This document shows, piece after piece, positions 1 to 8,591 of a stretch of 64,000 nt of DNA. Location: NCBI GenBank assembly GCA_016786865.1, contig JAEUVE010000019.1:62001-126000 (forward strand). The letters are read 5' to 3'. The notes below the pieces were generated by a model. That model searched no databases, was not told the origin of the DNA, and was given only the letters and a program-made list of their open reading frames with translations. Position 1 is the stretch's first letter. Every line of letters begins with the position of its first letter. The position numbers were made by a program, and so were the translations under genes. The DNA is from Sediminibacterium sp. (lineage in GTDB: Bacteria > Bacteroidota > Bacteroidia > Chitinophagales > Chitinophagaceae).

Positions 1-688
1 CTTTAACAAATGCGTATACAGATCTGGGCTGCAAGGGCATTCCTTTATTGGTAATAAAAAGCTGATTTACGCCTTCCTTCCGTTCGGGTTTGTCCTGTAT
101 ATAGGCTTTCAGCTGACCCATCAGCTCGGCACTTACCGGAATGATGCGTTCCTTGTTGCCCTTACCCACTACTTTCACCTGGCAGGAAGCAACATCGATC
201 TGCGATTCCTTCAGTTGAATCAGTTCACTCAAGCGCATACCGGTACTGTAAAACAACAGGATCACCAGGCGTTCGGTTCTGCCCTGCCAGTCGTCGGAAA
301 AGGGCAGGTACCGGAACAACTGATCCATATCCGTTTGTTCCACAAACATGGGCAGTCTTTTGCTCACTTTGGGCGCAACAATGGTGGTCATGGGAGTCTG
401 GGCCAGTGCTCCCGTTTTCAGCTGGTATTTAAAAAAGGAACGGAGGGAAGAAATTTTGCGATTGATTGTTTTGGAACTGACCCCTTCTTCTTTCATTTCC
501 GCCAGCCAGCTGCGCACCATCAGGGCAGTAATGGATTCCAGCGGAGGGGCATCGAACTGGCTTACCATAAACTGGAGGAACTGTTCCAGGTCGTTCTGGT
601 AAGAAATGAGGGTGTGCTGCGAAAACCGCTTCTCAAACTTGAGGTAGTCGAGGAATGGGTCGATCTGTGGATATTGCGGTATGGGCAT
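1..688 (-). CDS. Tyrosine recombinase, XerD/XerC-like (C-terminus beyond the window)
   Basis: This is the N-terminal 229 residues of a site-specific tyrosine recombinase, read on the minus strand from the ATG at 688. It has the N-terminal SAM-like DNA-binding domain (about residues 8-90) and the start of the catalytic domain, with the first catalytic Arg in STGMRLSEL near residue 151. The HxxR box and the nucleophilic Tyr lie before position 1. In Bacteroidota such a gene next to rpsU is usually a chromosomal XerC/XerD-type enzyme that resolves chromosome dimers, not a phage integrase; that assignment is inference. It lies 63 bp downstream of rpsU on the same strand and probably shares its transcript. 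Confidence 0.9.
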   Translation of the reverse strand, partial: MPIPQYPQIDPFLDYLKFEKRFSQHTLISYQNDLEQFLQFMVSQFDAPPLESITALMVRSWLAEMKEEGVSSKTINRKISSLRSFFKYQLKTGALAQTPMTTIVAPKVSKRLPMFVEQTDMDQLFRYLPFSDDWQGRTERLVILLFYSTGMRLSELIQLKESQIDVASCQVKVVGKGNKERIIPVSAELMGQLKAYIQDKPERKEGVNQLFITNKGMPLQPRSVYAFVK

Positions 689-751
689 AAAAAAAGTAGT
701 CTATGGTTAAACGAACCAAGACTACTCAATCGTATGAAAAGGGGAATTTAA

Positions 752-949
752 TTATCCCTCAATTTTTCCGCTGGCTATCTGCTGCTTGTAGATTGCTTTC
801 AACACTACCTCGCGACGTGCTACAGACGGCTTGGTGAATGCTTGACGTGATCTCAGTTGCAACAAAGTCTTACTTTTCTCGAATTTCTTCTTGTACTTTT
901 TCAGCGCTTTGTCGATGTTTTCGCAGTCTTTAGAATCGATAACTAACAT
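752..949 (-). CDS. rpsU: 30S ribosomal protein bS21
   Basis: Small basic 65-residue protein of the 30S subunit. It begins MLVIDSKDCENIDKALKKYK and has the R-S-R-Q-A-F-x-K-P-S stretch typical of Bacteroidota bS21. Family length is about 60-70 residues, so it is complete. Its start is preceded by a strong Shine-Dalgarno sequence (see the separate entry), which is exceptional in this genome. It is followed on the same strand by a XerD-like gene. bS21 acts near the 3' end of 16S rRNA; in Bacteroidota ribosomes it is part of the protein pocket that hides the anti-Shine-Dalgarno sequence. Confidence 0.95.
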   Translation of the reverse strand: MLVIDSKDCENIDKALKKYKKKFEKSKTLLQLRSRQAFTKPSVARREVVLKAIYKQQIASGKIEG

Positions 950-958
950 AATTATATA

Positions 959-964
959 CCTCCT
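959..964 (-). promoter_or_regulatory. Strong Shine-Dalgarno sequence of rpsU
   Basis: On the minus strand AGGAGG lies nine bases before the rpsU ATG (947-949). Most other genes here have no such motif. Established knowledge: Bacteroidota hide the anti-SD sequence with bS21, bS6 and bS18, and rpsU keeps an SD, which suggests autoregulation when bS21 is scarce. Confidence 0.85.
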
Positions 965-982
965 CAGGCGTTTTTAGGACCG

Positions 983-1013
983 CGAAGATAAGCAGCCGTT
1001 GTTAATTAACAAA
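983..1013 (-). promoter_or_regulatory. Bacteroidota-type promoter of rpsU
   Basis: Minus strand: TTTG (1013-1010), 19 bases, then TATCTTCG (990-983), close to the consensus TTTG-N17-23-TAnnTTTG. The start of transcription would fall about 20-30 bases before the SD. Confidence 0.6.
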
Positions 1014-1059
1014 ATTATTTAAGAAATCGGCTCCTGCCGGCTTTGCCGGCGATTCCGCG

Positions 1060-1067
1060 TATTTTTG
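1060..1067 (+). promoter_or_regulatory. -7 promoter element of ribE
   Basis: TATTTTTG matches TAnnTTTG exactly and ends only four bases before the ribE ATG at 1072. A TTTG at 1042-1045 is 14 bases upstream, a little close for the -33 box. If used, the transcript would be leaderless or nearly so. Confidence 0.5.
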
Positions 1068-1071
1068 CCGC

Positions 1072-1662
1072 ATGTTTACAGGAATCATCGAAACCATGGG
1101 CAGGGTAACGGAAATCACCCGCCAGGGAACCAATATCAGTTATACCATCAGCTCCCCCATCAGCGAGGCGCTTAAAATAGACCAGAGTGTGGCCCACGAT
1201 GGCGTTTGCCTTACCGTGGAAGCGGTCAACGGCGCAACCCACCGGGTTATCGCTATTGCAGAAACCATCCGCAAAACCAATCTGGCAGGTTGGATTACCG
1301 GTAGCAGGATCAACCTGGAACGCTGTATGATCATGAATGGCCGGCTGGATGGGCATATTGTGCAGGGCCATGTGGATTGTACGGCTGTATGCCTGGAGCG
1401 GACAGATGCCAATGGCAGCTGGGAGTTTTGTTTTGAGTTCCCGGAACAATTTGCCGCCCTGGTCATCGAAAAAGGCTCGATTGCCGTAAATGGTACCAGC
1501 CTCACCTGTTTTGGTATTACCCGGAACAGCTTTAAAGTAGCCATTATCCCGTACACATTCGAGCACACCAGTATACAGCAGGTGGTTCCCGGAACAGTGG
1601 TGAACATTGAGTTTGATCTGCTGGGAAAATATGTACAACGCAGTCTGGAACTGAAACAGTAA
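1072..1662 (+). CDS. ribE: Riboflavin synthase, alpha chain
   Basis: Catalyses dismutation of two 6,7-dimethyl-8-ribityllumazine molecules to riboflavin and a pyrimidinedione, the last step of riboflavin synthesis. The 196-residue length is normal. It starts with the family signature MFTGIIE and has two tandem lumazine-binding domains (about 1-95 and 96-190). GHIVQGHVDCTA near residue 95 and VNGTSLT near residue 140 are the second-domain motifs. It ends two bases before the convergent hscA stop. No other rib gene is nearby. Confidence 0.95.
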   Translation: MFTGIIETMGRVTEITRQGTNISYTISSPISEALKIDQSVAHDGVCLTVEAVNGATHRVIAIAETIRKTNLAGWITGSRINLERCMIMNGRLDGHIVQGHVDCTAVCLERTDANGSWEFCFEFPEQFAALVIEKGSIAVNGTSLTCFGITRNSFKVAIIPYTFEHTSIQQVVPGTVVNIEFDLLGKYVQRSLELKQ

Positions 1663-1664
1663 CC

Positions 1665-3521
1665 CTATACTTTCTTTCCTTTCAGGGCGCCGCTCACTGC
1701 GGCATCCATGGCACGTTCCGCAAACGGACGGCTGATTTCGTTCAGTTCCTCAATCTTGGTCTGGATCAGGTTTTTATCGTCCATGGTCAGTGCCAGCTGC
1801 AGGTTCTGCATGGCAGCAGCGGTTTGCACCAGTTCCTCCGAAGACAGGAGTTCAGGGTTTTTCGCAATGAATTTCTCGGTTACTTCCAGGATCTGCTCTC
1901 CTTCTGTTCTGGCTTCTACCAGTGCGCGAACGGTCATATCTTCTTTGGCGTGAGTGATACTATCGAGCAGCATTTTTTCTACTTCTTCATCGGTTAACCC
2001 GTATTGCGGTTTTACCTCAATACTTTGCTCCACACCGCTTCTGAGCTCTTTCGCCCTTACCGATAAAATACCATCGGCATTAATCAGAAAGCTCACTTCT
2101 ACCTTGGGCAATCCAGCCGGCATACCGGGGATACCTGTAAAATTAAATTCGGCGAGTTTTCGGTTGTGCTGCACTAAATCACGTTCTCCCTGGAACACGG
2201 AAATCCGCATACTGCCCTGCCCGTCTTTCTGGGTGGTGTACTGGCGTGAAGCCCTGTTCGGGATCTTGGCATTGCGGGGAATCAGCACATCCATCAGGCC
2301 GCCCATGGTTTCAATACCCAGGCTGAGCGGCGTAATATCGAGCAATAAAAAGTCTTTGTTATTGCCTGCTAAAATATCGGCCTGCACTGCTGCACCCAGC
2401 GCCACCACTTCATCGGGATTTACGCTGTCGTTCACCTGCTTTCCAAAAAAATCGCTGATGGATGCTTTCACCAGTGGCACGCGGGTACTGCCGCCTACCA
2501 TGATCACCGCATCAATTTGCTCCACGCCTAAACCTGCATCGGACAAGGCTTTGGCGCAACAGTCTTTGGTTCTGTTCACCAGCGGTTCAATGATGGAATT
2601 GAATTCGGACTTGCTGATGGTTAACTGGTATTCGTTCCATTTACCGTTGAACTGTTCCTCGCTGCTCAGGGTTTTCTTAGCCGCTTCGGCCATCAGGCGC
2701 AGCGATTGCAACTGCGATTTATCGTTCTTGATTTCATGGAATGGAATGCCCACCTGTTGCAGAAAAAATTCCATCACAGCCCGGTCAAAATCATCACCAC
2801 CCAGATAGGTATCTCCATTGGTGCTGAGCACTTCAAAAATACCACCGGCAATTTTAAGAATGGAAATATCAAAGGTGCCGCCGCCGAGATCATATACGGC
2901 AATGGTTTTTTCTTCGTCTTTGTGCAGGCCCAGCCCATAAGCCAGACTGGCTGCAGTTGGCTCGTTCACAATCCGTAAAACATCGAGCCCGGCCAGCTTT
3001 CCGGCATCGCGGGTAGCCTGGCGCTGCGCATCGTTGAAATAAGCCGGCACGGTAATCACGGCCTTGGTTACCGGGGTTTTCAGAATATGTTCGGCCCGGT
3101 TCTTCAGTTCCTTCAGAATAAAGGAAGACAGTTCAATGGGCGAATAAAAACGATCGCCTACCTGAATTTTTACCAGGCTGTCGGTATCGTCGTCGATTAC
3201 TTTATAGGTAAAGAAACCCGCATTGGATTTCAGGTCGTTGAAACTCTTTCCCATCAGGCGTTTGGCGCTGAAGATGGTATTGGACGGATCCGTTTCCAGG
3301 TAAGCACGTGCGGCATCGCCCACTTCTGCATTTCCAAACCCGTCAAAATGAACCACACTGGGCACCAGGCTGCTGCTGTCGAACTCCTTGAGTGCAGTGG
3401 GTTTGCCGCTCTCGGGGTGAATAATAGCCACCAGGCTGTTGGTGGTTCCAAGGTCGATTCCCACAATCATTTCGGCCTGCTGCAAACTGCCGGTTGCTAT
3501 ATTAATTCCAATTTTTGCCAT
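1665..3521 (-). CDS. hscA: Hsp70-type chaperone HscA (Fe-S cluster assembly)
   Basis: 618-residue Hsp70 protein. The nucleotide-binding domain carries GIDLGTTNS (from about residue 21), AVYDLGGGTFDISIL and MVGGSTRVPLV, followed by the substrate-binding domain (ITPLSLGIETMGG onward). The length and the short extension before the first phosphate-binding motif match HscA (E. coli HscA has 616 residues and a similar extension) rather than DnaK, so the upstream ATG at 3521 was kept. HscA with HscB transfers Fe-S clusters from IscU. Neither hscB nor iscU is adjacent, so HscA versus a second DnaK homologue rests on sequence alone. Confidence 0.85.
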   Translation of the reverse strand: MAKIGINIATGSLQQAEMIVGIDLGTTNSLVAIIHPESGKPTALKEFDSSSLVPSVVHFDGFGNAEVGDAARAYLETDPSNTIFSAKRLMGKSFNDLKSNAGFFTYKVIDDDTDSLVKIQVGDRFYSPIELSSFILKELKNRAEHILKTPVTKAVITVPAYFNDAQRQATRDAGKLAGLDVLRIVNEPTAASLAYGLGLHKDEEKTIAVYDLGGGTFDISILKIAGGIFEVLSTNGDTYLGGDDFDRAVMEFFLQQVGIPFHEIKNDKSQLQSLRLMAEAAKKTLSSEEQFNGKWNEYQLTISKSEFNSIIEPLVNRTKDCCAKALSDAGLGVEQIDAVIMVGGSTRVPLVKASISDFFGKQVNDSVNPDEVVALGAAVQADILAGNNKDFLLLDITPLSLGIETMGGLMDVLIPRNAKIPNRASRQYTTQKDGQGSMRISVFQGERDLVQHNRKLAEFNFTGIPGMPAGLPKVEVSFLINADGILSVRAKELRSGVEQSIEVKPQYGLTDEEVEKMLLDSITHAKEDMTVRALVEARTEGEQILEVTEKFIAKNPELLSSEELVQTAAAMQNLQLALTMDDKNLIQTKIEELNEISRPFAERAMDAAVSGALKGKKV

Positions 3522-3653
3522 AATTCAAACTTTCTTCCCGGAGGAAATACAAATGTATAACAAAGCGGTTGCCCTATGGTTGCGATTTACGAAATCAATC
3601 GCAGGCAAGTGTAATCACAGCCCAATGCCACGAAGATGGGGGCCCAGTCTGCG

Positions 3654-4052
3654 CTAATCTTCTACCACCGTGGTTTTGCTGGCATAGTCGTGCAGGGGGC
3701 CATTTAAAAAAGGGCCGAAAAACAGGTCGATGATGGTCAGGCGCAACAGGCTTCTCCAAAGGATCAGGGCTATATTGGGCCGTTTGCCCGCCAGGGTTAC
3801 TACCCTGCTGCGGGTGAACCATTTGCCCGGCGTTTTACCAAAAATACCTTCCAGCAGGGTGTAATACACCATTACCGTACCAAAGAAGAACCAGCCAAAG
3901 TTAAGGGGAGCATAGCGCCAGTACATTACATACCAGTTGTACCATCTGAACAGCAACATGGCAATGACCATGATGAGCACCGTATCAATAAAAAAATTCA
4001 AAGCCCTGGTACCGTCGCCCACTTTGCGCATAATCAGTTTCCTTTCGGACAA
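3654..4052 (-). CDS. RDD-family membrane protein
   Basis: 132-residue protein of the RDD family, small integral membrane proteins of mostly unknown function. It has hydrophobic segments at about 20-38, 52-72 and 98-115, and the eponymous residues in RALNFFID near the N-terminus and in WRSLLRLTIIDLFF. The loop GIFGKTPGKWFTRSRVV is the conserved GkTpGK motif. It stands alone, divergent from tyrS. Confidence 0.85.
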   Translation of the reverse strand: MSERKLIMRKVGDGTRALNFFIDTVLIMVIAMLLFRWYNWYVMYWRYAPLNFGWFFFGTVMVYYTLLEGIFGKTPGKWFTRSRVVTLAGKRPNIALILWRSLLRLTIIDLFFGPFLNGPLHDYASKTTVVED

Positions 4053-4086
4053 AATTAAGGCATTACAATGATGCCCACATCTTTCT

Positions 4087-4094
4087 TACATTTG
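4087..4094 (+). promoter_or_regulatory. -7 promoter element of tyrS
   Basis: TACATTTG matches TAnnTTTG and lies 16 bases before the tyrS ATG at 4111. No clear TTTG -33 box is present at the expected distance. Confidence 0.5.
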
Positions 4095-4110
4095 CGCAAA
4101 TTTGACTCAG

Positions 4111-5394
4111 ATGAACTTAGTGGAAGAATTAAAGTGGAGGGGAATGATCCAGGACATCATGCCCGGTACAGAAGAATTGCTGGCCAAAGAAATGGTAAGC
4201 GGGTATATTGGATTTGATCCTACTTCAGACAGCCTGCACATTGGCAGCCTGGTTCCCATTTTATTACTTGTTCATTTACAAAGAGCCGGCCACAAACCGT
4301 ATGCGCTGGTAGGCGGCGCCACGGGCATGATTGGCGACCCCAGCTTTAAGAGTGAAGAAAGAAACCTGCTGAGCGAAGAAACCCTGCAGCACAACCTGGC
4401 AGGAATCAAAAAACAACTGGGCAAATTCCTCGATTTCAGCTCCGATCAGCCGAACAAGGCCGAGATGGTGAACAACTACGACTGGTTCAAAGATTTCAGT
4501 TTCCTGAACTTCATCCGCGATGTAGGTAAGCATATTACCGTGAACTACATGATGAGCAAAGACAGTGTGCGCAAGCGTTTGGAAGGAGACAGCGGCATGA
4601 GCTTTACCGAGTTTACTTATCAGCTGATACAGGGATACGATTTTTACTGGCTCTACCAGAACAAAAACTGCAAACTCCAGATGGGTGGTAGTGACCAGTG
4701 GGGGAATATAGTAACCGGAACAGAAATCATCCGCAGAAAAGCAGGCGGAGAAGCATTTGCCTTTACTTGTCCGCTGCTGACCAAGGCCGACGGCGGCAAG
4801 TTTGGAAAAACAGAAAGAGGCAATGTATGGCTGGATCCGGAGAAAACCTCTCCTTACCAGTTCTACCAGTTCTGGCTGAATGCCAGCGACGAAGACGCCA
4901 CCAGGTGGATCAAGATATTTACCCTGCTGGGAAAAGCCGAAATAGATGCGCTGATTGAAGCGCATGCAGCCGCACCCCATGCCAGGGCATTGCAGAAAAA
5001 ACTGGCGGAAGAAATCACCTGTTTTGTGCACAGCCGCGAAGACTATGAGTTTGCCGTAAAAGCATCTGAAATATTATTCGGTAATGCCGCAACAGAAGTA
5101 CTGGCCAGCCTGAACGAAAAACAATTGTTGCAGGTAATGGACGGAGTACCCACCGCAGAAGTGGCGTACAGTGCACTTGAGGCAGGATATGACCTGATCA
5201 GTTTCCTGGCAGATACCGCCATCTTCCCCAGCAAGGGCGAAGCAAAGAAAATGGTACAGGCCGGAGGTATTGCTATTAACAAAAACAAGCTGAGCCCCGA
5301 TAAAACAACGGTAGGCACAGCCGATCTGTTACAAAACAAATACCTGCTTGTACAAAAAGGGAAGAAGAATTATTTCCTGGTGAAAGCTATTTAA
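4111..5394 (+). CDS. tyrS: Tyrosyl-tRNA synthetase
   Basis: Class I synthetase that charges tRNA-Tyr. At 427 residues it is normal for the bacterial TyrRS type. The HIGH-type motif is in [17 protein letters not shown] near residue 40, GSDQWGNI (about 193) binds tyrosine and adenylate, and [14 protein letters not shown] is the KMSKS-type loop. A C-terminal S4-like RNA-binding domain begins near [16 protein letters not shown]. The ATG at 4111 was chosen over an in-frame TTG at 4102. Its end overlaps the convergent SGNH hydrolase gene by eight bases. Confidence 0.95.
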   Translation: MNLVEELKWRGMIQDIMPGTEELLAKEMVSGYIGFDPTSDSLHIGSLVPILLLVHLQRAGHKPYALVGGATGMIGDPSFKSEERNLLSEETLQHNLAGIKKQLGKFLDFSSDQPNKAEMVNNYDWFKDFSFLNFIRDVGKHITVNYMMSKDSVRKRLEGDSGMSFTEFTYQLIQGYDFYWLYQNKNCKLQMGGSDQWGNIVTGTEIIRRKAGGEAFAFTCPLLTKADGGKFGKTERGNVWLDPEKTSPYQFYQFWLNASDEDATRWIKIFTLLGKAEIDALIEAHAAAPHARALQKKLAEEITCFVHSREDYEFAVKASEILFGNAATEVLASLNEKQLLQVMDGVPTAEVAYSALEAGYDLISFLADTAIFPSKGEAKKMVQAGGIAINKNKLSPDKTTVGTADLLQNKYLLVQKGKKNYFLVKAI

Positions 5395-6064
5395 CGGTTT
5401 TCAGCACTTTCCAGATTTCCTCGGCCAAAAACTGGTTGCCGGCTGCATTCAGGTGAACCCTGTCGGTGGTCAGGATACCTTTTTCCTGGTTGTTGGGATT
5501 GTTCGCAATCAGGTAGTTGGTAAAGGCTGTTCTTAAGTCTACACAGGGAAGCTGGTTGGTTTTAGCGTAGTAGCGCAACCAGTTGCTGTACATATTCAGT
5601 TCACCATCCTGCTCATTGGAAAAATCCTTGCGCTCACCAATCACAGAAGGTGTACAAACAATTACTTTGATGCCGGCAGACTGGAGTTTTTTAACAATGG
5701 CTTCATAAAACTGGCCATACTTCATATAATCGGTACCGGTACCCGCCAGGCGCTTGTGCCATACATCATTGATACCCACGTACAATACAACGATGTCGGG
5801 ATTCTTTTTGAGAACATCTTCTTCCATCCGGAGGTAGAGGTCGGTAACTTTGTTGCCGCCAATGCCCGCACCCACCAGCTCGTACTGGTCTGCGAGGTTT
5901 TCCTTACCCAATATCTGCTCGAGCAAACGGATGTACCCACCAGGTTGCGCCCCCATTTCTGTGATCGAATCGCCAAAGAAAACCACTTTGCGTTTCTTGG
6001 TATAGTTAAAAGACATCAGGAGCATGGAGCCAACAAAGAGGGCGAGCAGGAAAATTTTGTTCAT
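5387..6064 (-). CDS. SGNH/GDSL-family secreted hydrolase
   Basis: 225-residue esterase or acyl-hydrolase of the SGNH fold. It has an N-terminal hydrophobic signal (about 1-19), block [10 protein letters not shown] with the nucleophile Ser near residue 33, block II glycine in GAGIGGNKV, block III Asn in YVGINDVWH and block V D-x-x-H in DRVHLN near the C-terminus, so the catalytic set is complete. Substrate unknown; relatives act on sugar esters, lipids or platelet-activating-factor-like compounds. Probably periplasmic. It stands alone. Confidence 0.85.
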   Translation of the reverse strand: MNKIFLLALFVGSMLLMSFNYTKKRKVVFFGDSITEMGAQPGGYIRLLEQILGKENLADQYELVGAGIGGNKVTDLYLRMEEDVLKKNPDIVVLYVGINDVWHKRLAGTGTDYMKYGQFYEAIVKKLQSAGIKVIVCTPSVIGERKDFSNEQDGELNMYSNWLRYYAKTNQLPCVDLRTAFTNYLIANNPNNQEKGILTTDRVHLNAAGNQFLAEEIWKVLKTVK

Positions 6065-6216
6065 TGTGAGATATTTGTATTGCTTTTGAGATTGGCATAC
6101 AAGATAGTTAAATTATTTGGCAAGGTGGTTCTGCTATTTCCAGCTGTACTTCACGGCAGGCTGCAGCCGGAATCCGGTTAAAAAACTAAAAAATTGGCAT
6201 GAAAATCCTTAAAAAA

Positions 6217-6248
6217 TTTGGAGCGTTTACCCCCTAGCCTTATTTTTG
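6217..6248 (+). promoter_or_regulatory. Promoter of tRNA-Gln
   Basis: TTTG (6217-6220), 20 bases, then TATTTTTG (6241-6248): a full match to the Bacteroidota consensus TTTG-N17-23-TAnnTTTG, about 29 bases before the mature tRNA. Confidence 0.8.
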
Positions 6249-6276
6249 CAGCCCAATACGAAAGTATCGGAAGGAT

Positions 6277-6347
6277 TGCCTGATAGTATAAGGGTAGTAC
6301 AACTGATTTTGGTTCAGTATGTCTTGGTTCGAATCCAGGTCGGGCAA
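6277..6347 (+). tRNA. tRNA-Gln (anticodon TTG)
   Basis: A full cloverleaf can be drawn. The acceptor stem is TGCCTGA with TCGGGCA (one T-G pair) and discriminator A at 6347. The D arm contains AGGGTAGT. The anticodon stem is ACTGA/TCAGT with loop TTTTGGT (anticodon TTG), and the T arm contains GGTTCGAATCC. CCA is not encoded. It has its own promoter and a strong terminator. Reads CAA glutamine codons. Confidence 0.95.
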
Positions 6348-6349
6348 CA

Positions 6350-6379
6350 AAAAACCCGCAGCAATAGCTGCGGGTTTTT
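6350..6379 (+). terminator. Rho-independent terminator after tRNA-Gln
   Basis: AAAACCCGCAGC, loop AATA, GCTGCGGGTTTTT: a 12-bp stem and U-tract directly behind the tRNA. The A-tract on the other side makes it potentially bidirectional, also serving the minus-strand AraC gene that ends at 6449. Confidence 0.9.
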
Positions 6380-6448
6380 CTTTTATGGGCAAGAGGCTTA
6401 CAATAACCATGTAAGTCAACAAACTAAGCCCTGCCTTGTGTTATATCT

Positions 6449-7420
6449 TTACTTCTTCCTTACCTGCGACGGCGAAATATTAAAATATCGTCTAAATGCT
6501 TTACTAAAAGAGGGTATACTGCTGTAACCAGACTGATAGGCAATATCTGTGACTGGCAGTTTCGTATCCTGCAAAAGCTGCATGGCATGATCCATTTTAA
6601 GCTTAAGCACATATTCAAAAACAGTAAAATGATAATATCGCTTGAAGTTCTTTTTGAGTGCAAACTCATTGGTACCAACTCTTCGTGCAATTTCTGAGAG
6701 TGTACCTGGATTGTCTGCGTGAGCGGCCAACCAGGTCCGTGCTTCTTCCATCTGTTCAACCTCTTTCCTCGAAGGAGGAGCATGTGCAGACGTAAGATTG
6801 GCAGATCGCAATGAAAGGCTCAAAATTTCCAGTGCCTTATATTCCAAAAACAGGTCCCGCATTTCTCCATCATATTCACTCTTAAGCACCTGATCTACTG
6901 CGTTCAGCACATGCTTATCTGCCGGAACATATGAAGGCAACAAATATCCCGGATGACCCAGACTAACTTTATCTAGTAGCTGACACACAGCAGGATAATG
7001 TCCTGCATAACGTTGCAAATATGCAGGGTCGTAATACAATCCAAACTCAGAACTTAAACCAGGCAACAAACACAATCTACAATTCGTATAGGGCAGATAA
7101 CGGATATTAAAGTAGCCATCTTTTAACGTATGCCCCCCAATACCCAATCCTTCTATATATAAATCATTGTGTTGTATGAGATTCAGATAAAGCGTAGGCT
7201 CATCAAAATAAATCAATGGCCGATAACTGTATTCCATTAAAAATACCGAATAGGATATACTGAATGCTTTGCTAAAATATTGCTGAAAAAGCATTGTACC
7301 AAAAGGCTCTGAAACAGAAAGGAAGACCGATCCAGCCAGATTGAACCTGGCCATCCGCTCATTTCGTTGGTATAAAAATTCAAAAGGCCGACCTTCCTCG
7401 GATAGGATTTTAAAATTCAT
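6449..7420 (-). CDS. AraC-family transcriptional regulator
   Basis: 323 residues. The C-terminal hundred residues (about 225-322) form the two-HTH AraC domain, with LSEIARRVGTNEFALKKNF as the first and VTDIAYQSGYSSIPSFSKAF as the second HTH, ending in ISPSQVRKK. The N-terminal 220 residues show no recognisable sensor domain, a layout common in Bacteroidota PchR-like regulators. The target is unknown. It marks the left edge of the accessory island, which is transcribed away from it. Confidence 0.9.
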   Translation of the reverse strand: MNFKILSEEGRPFEFLYQRNERMARFNLAGSVFLSVSEPFGTMLFQQYFSKAFSISYSVFLMEYSYRPLIYFDEPTLYLNLIQHNDLYIEGLGIGGHTLKDGYFNIRYLPYTNCRLCLLPGLSSEFGLYYDPAYLQRYAGHYPAVCQLLDKVSLGHPGYLLPSYVPADKHVLNAVDQVLKSEYDGEMRDLFLEYKALEILSLSLRSANLTSAHAPPSRKEVEQMEEARTWLAAHADNPGTLSEIARRVGTNEFALKKNFKRYYHFTVFEYVLKLKMDHAMQLLQDTKLPVTDIAYQSGYSSIPSFSKAFRRYFNISPSQVRKK

Positions 7421-7662
7421 AACATTCTCACAGTTAGTACGGAATTAAAATACAGTAATTTTTGACCGCTCGAGTTGGAGTAGATAAGCTTAAAAAGCTA
7501 CAAGCATGGTTATGAATAAGTTAATCAATACTGAATGTGAAGAGCGGTAAATCACAAAGGAACAAAAACACTTGTCCACGAAATATTCCGTCTTGGATAA
7601 AATCTACTTACAGAAGTTAACTAGATTGATGGCAATTTTTTTTAACCAAAACGCCTATCATT

Positions 7663-7872
7663 ATGAGAAACACAGTCTACGTGACTGAGGTGAGACCTTT
7701 TTCTCCCTCCGAACTGGCCCGAGTCTATGGTGTATCCAAGCGAACACTCAATACCTGGCTCAAACCACATCGCGAAACAATCGGCAGACGCGAAGGCCTC
7801 TATTATACGGCCTTGCAGGTAAAAACAATCTTCGATAAACTGGGACTTCCTTCCCGTATTGAAGAAATTTGA
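7663..7872 (+). CDS. Small MerR/excisionase-like HTH protein (first of two paralogues)
   Basis: 69-residue protein that is almost only a helix-turn-helix: FSPSELARVYGVSKRTLNTW (about residues 12-32), followed by a wing-like GLYYTALQVKTIFDKLGLP. It is clearly related to the protein at 8592-8852: both share the pattern P-[FY]-x3-[ED]-LA-x2-[YF]-x-V-x3-TL-x2-W ... EG-x-Y-[YF]-T-x2-QV ... GLP. Such proteins usually bind DNA as excisionases or small regulators. It is the first gene of the accessory cluster and may control it or take part in excision; that role is inference. Confidence 0.7.
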   Translation: MRNTVYVTEVRPFSPSELARVYGVSKRTLNTWLKPHRETIGRREGLYYTALQVKTIFDKLGLPSRIEEI

Positions 7873-8048
7873 AAATATCCTGCCTTTGCACTCGGTTTTT
7901 TCTGCGCAATTACCCTGCTTTTTGAGCTTTCGTATTCCCTTTCATACTGTCACGCACCTTAATGGCCCCATTCCGTTTTGAAGCAGAACTATGTTTGTTC
8001 TGCCAACGCTACACAGCAACCAGGCAATACACATTTAAAAGCTTAACT

Positions 8049-8591
8049 ATGTCTACCAATAGCTGTAACAGCACCTGTCCCACCTTCAGTGTACTTCGAG
8101 GGGGAAAAGCAGACGACAGGCTGGATAAGCTTTCGTGTTTTGCCTGGTCTTTTACCTGCACACTGCTTTTCCCTCATTTACATTTTTCATTTTCAGAAAC
8201 CTCAAAAGCCAAAGACTGTATCAAACACTGGATTCTTTTGTCGACCGATAGTCGAAAAGGTTTTTTGGAATATGTGGAAAGACTGCTGCTCTGCTGTGAA
8301 AACGGACTTACCCCTATTTCCATGCTACCATCCAATTGGCTTAGCACAACCAATTTGCAGGGATTTATTTTATCTGGCTTATGGATGGAGAACATTAAAA
8401 AGACAAGGTATGCGCTGCCTGCTTACAGAGAGGATATTCGCTCCCTGGCCGAAGCTGTACTGGAGATCAGCGAGCATACCAGCGAGAATAACTTTCGCTA
8501 CTGGAGACATTATTTTATCAGCCATCAGCAATGGGAATCTCTCCAACTGTTAACCACTTATACCTGTAATCATTTTTTAAAAATATACTAA
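8049..8591 (+). CDS. Hypothetical protein, Cys-rich N-terminus
   Basis: 180-residue protein from the ATG at 8049; an in-frame ATG at 7962 would add 29 residues, and I cannot decide between them from the sequence. No family recognised. The first 50 residues hold four cysteines and a hydrophobic stretch (FAWSFTCTLLF); the rest looks helical, with KHWILLSTDSRKGFLEYVERLLL and a C-terminal half rich in aromatic residues. Its stop codon (8589-8591) directly abuts the ATG of the second HTH gene, so the two are co-translated. No function proposed. Confidence 0.55.
   Translation: MSTNSCNSTCPTFSVLRGGKADDRLDKLSCFAWSFTCTLLFPHLHFSFSETSKAKDCIKHWILLSTDSRKGFLEYVERLLLCCENGLTPISMLPSNWLSTTNLQGFILSGLWMENIKKTRYALPAYREDIRSLAEAVLEISEHTSENNFRYWRHYFISHQQWESLQLLTTYTCNHFLKIY

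Noticed and set aside
215..751. Plus-strand open frame opposite the XerD-like gene
   Set aside because: The minus strand carries a clear tyrosine recombinase with catalytic motif; the plus frame has no likeness to any family.
1015..1638. Minus-strand open frame opposite ribE
   Set aside because: ribE is a certain gene on the plus strand; the antisense frame is a shadow.
6277..7660. tRNA-Gln as attachment site of the island
   Set aside because: The AraC gene lies between the tRNA and the island, and no repeat of the tRNA 3' end was found near the right side.
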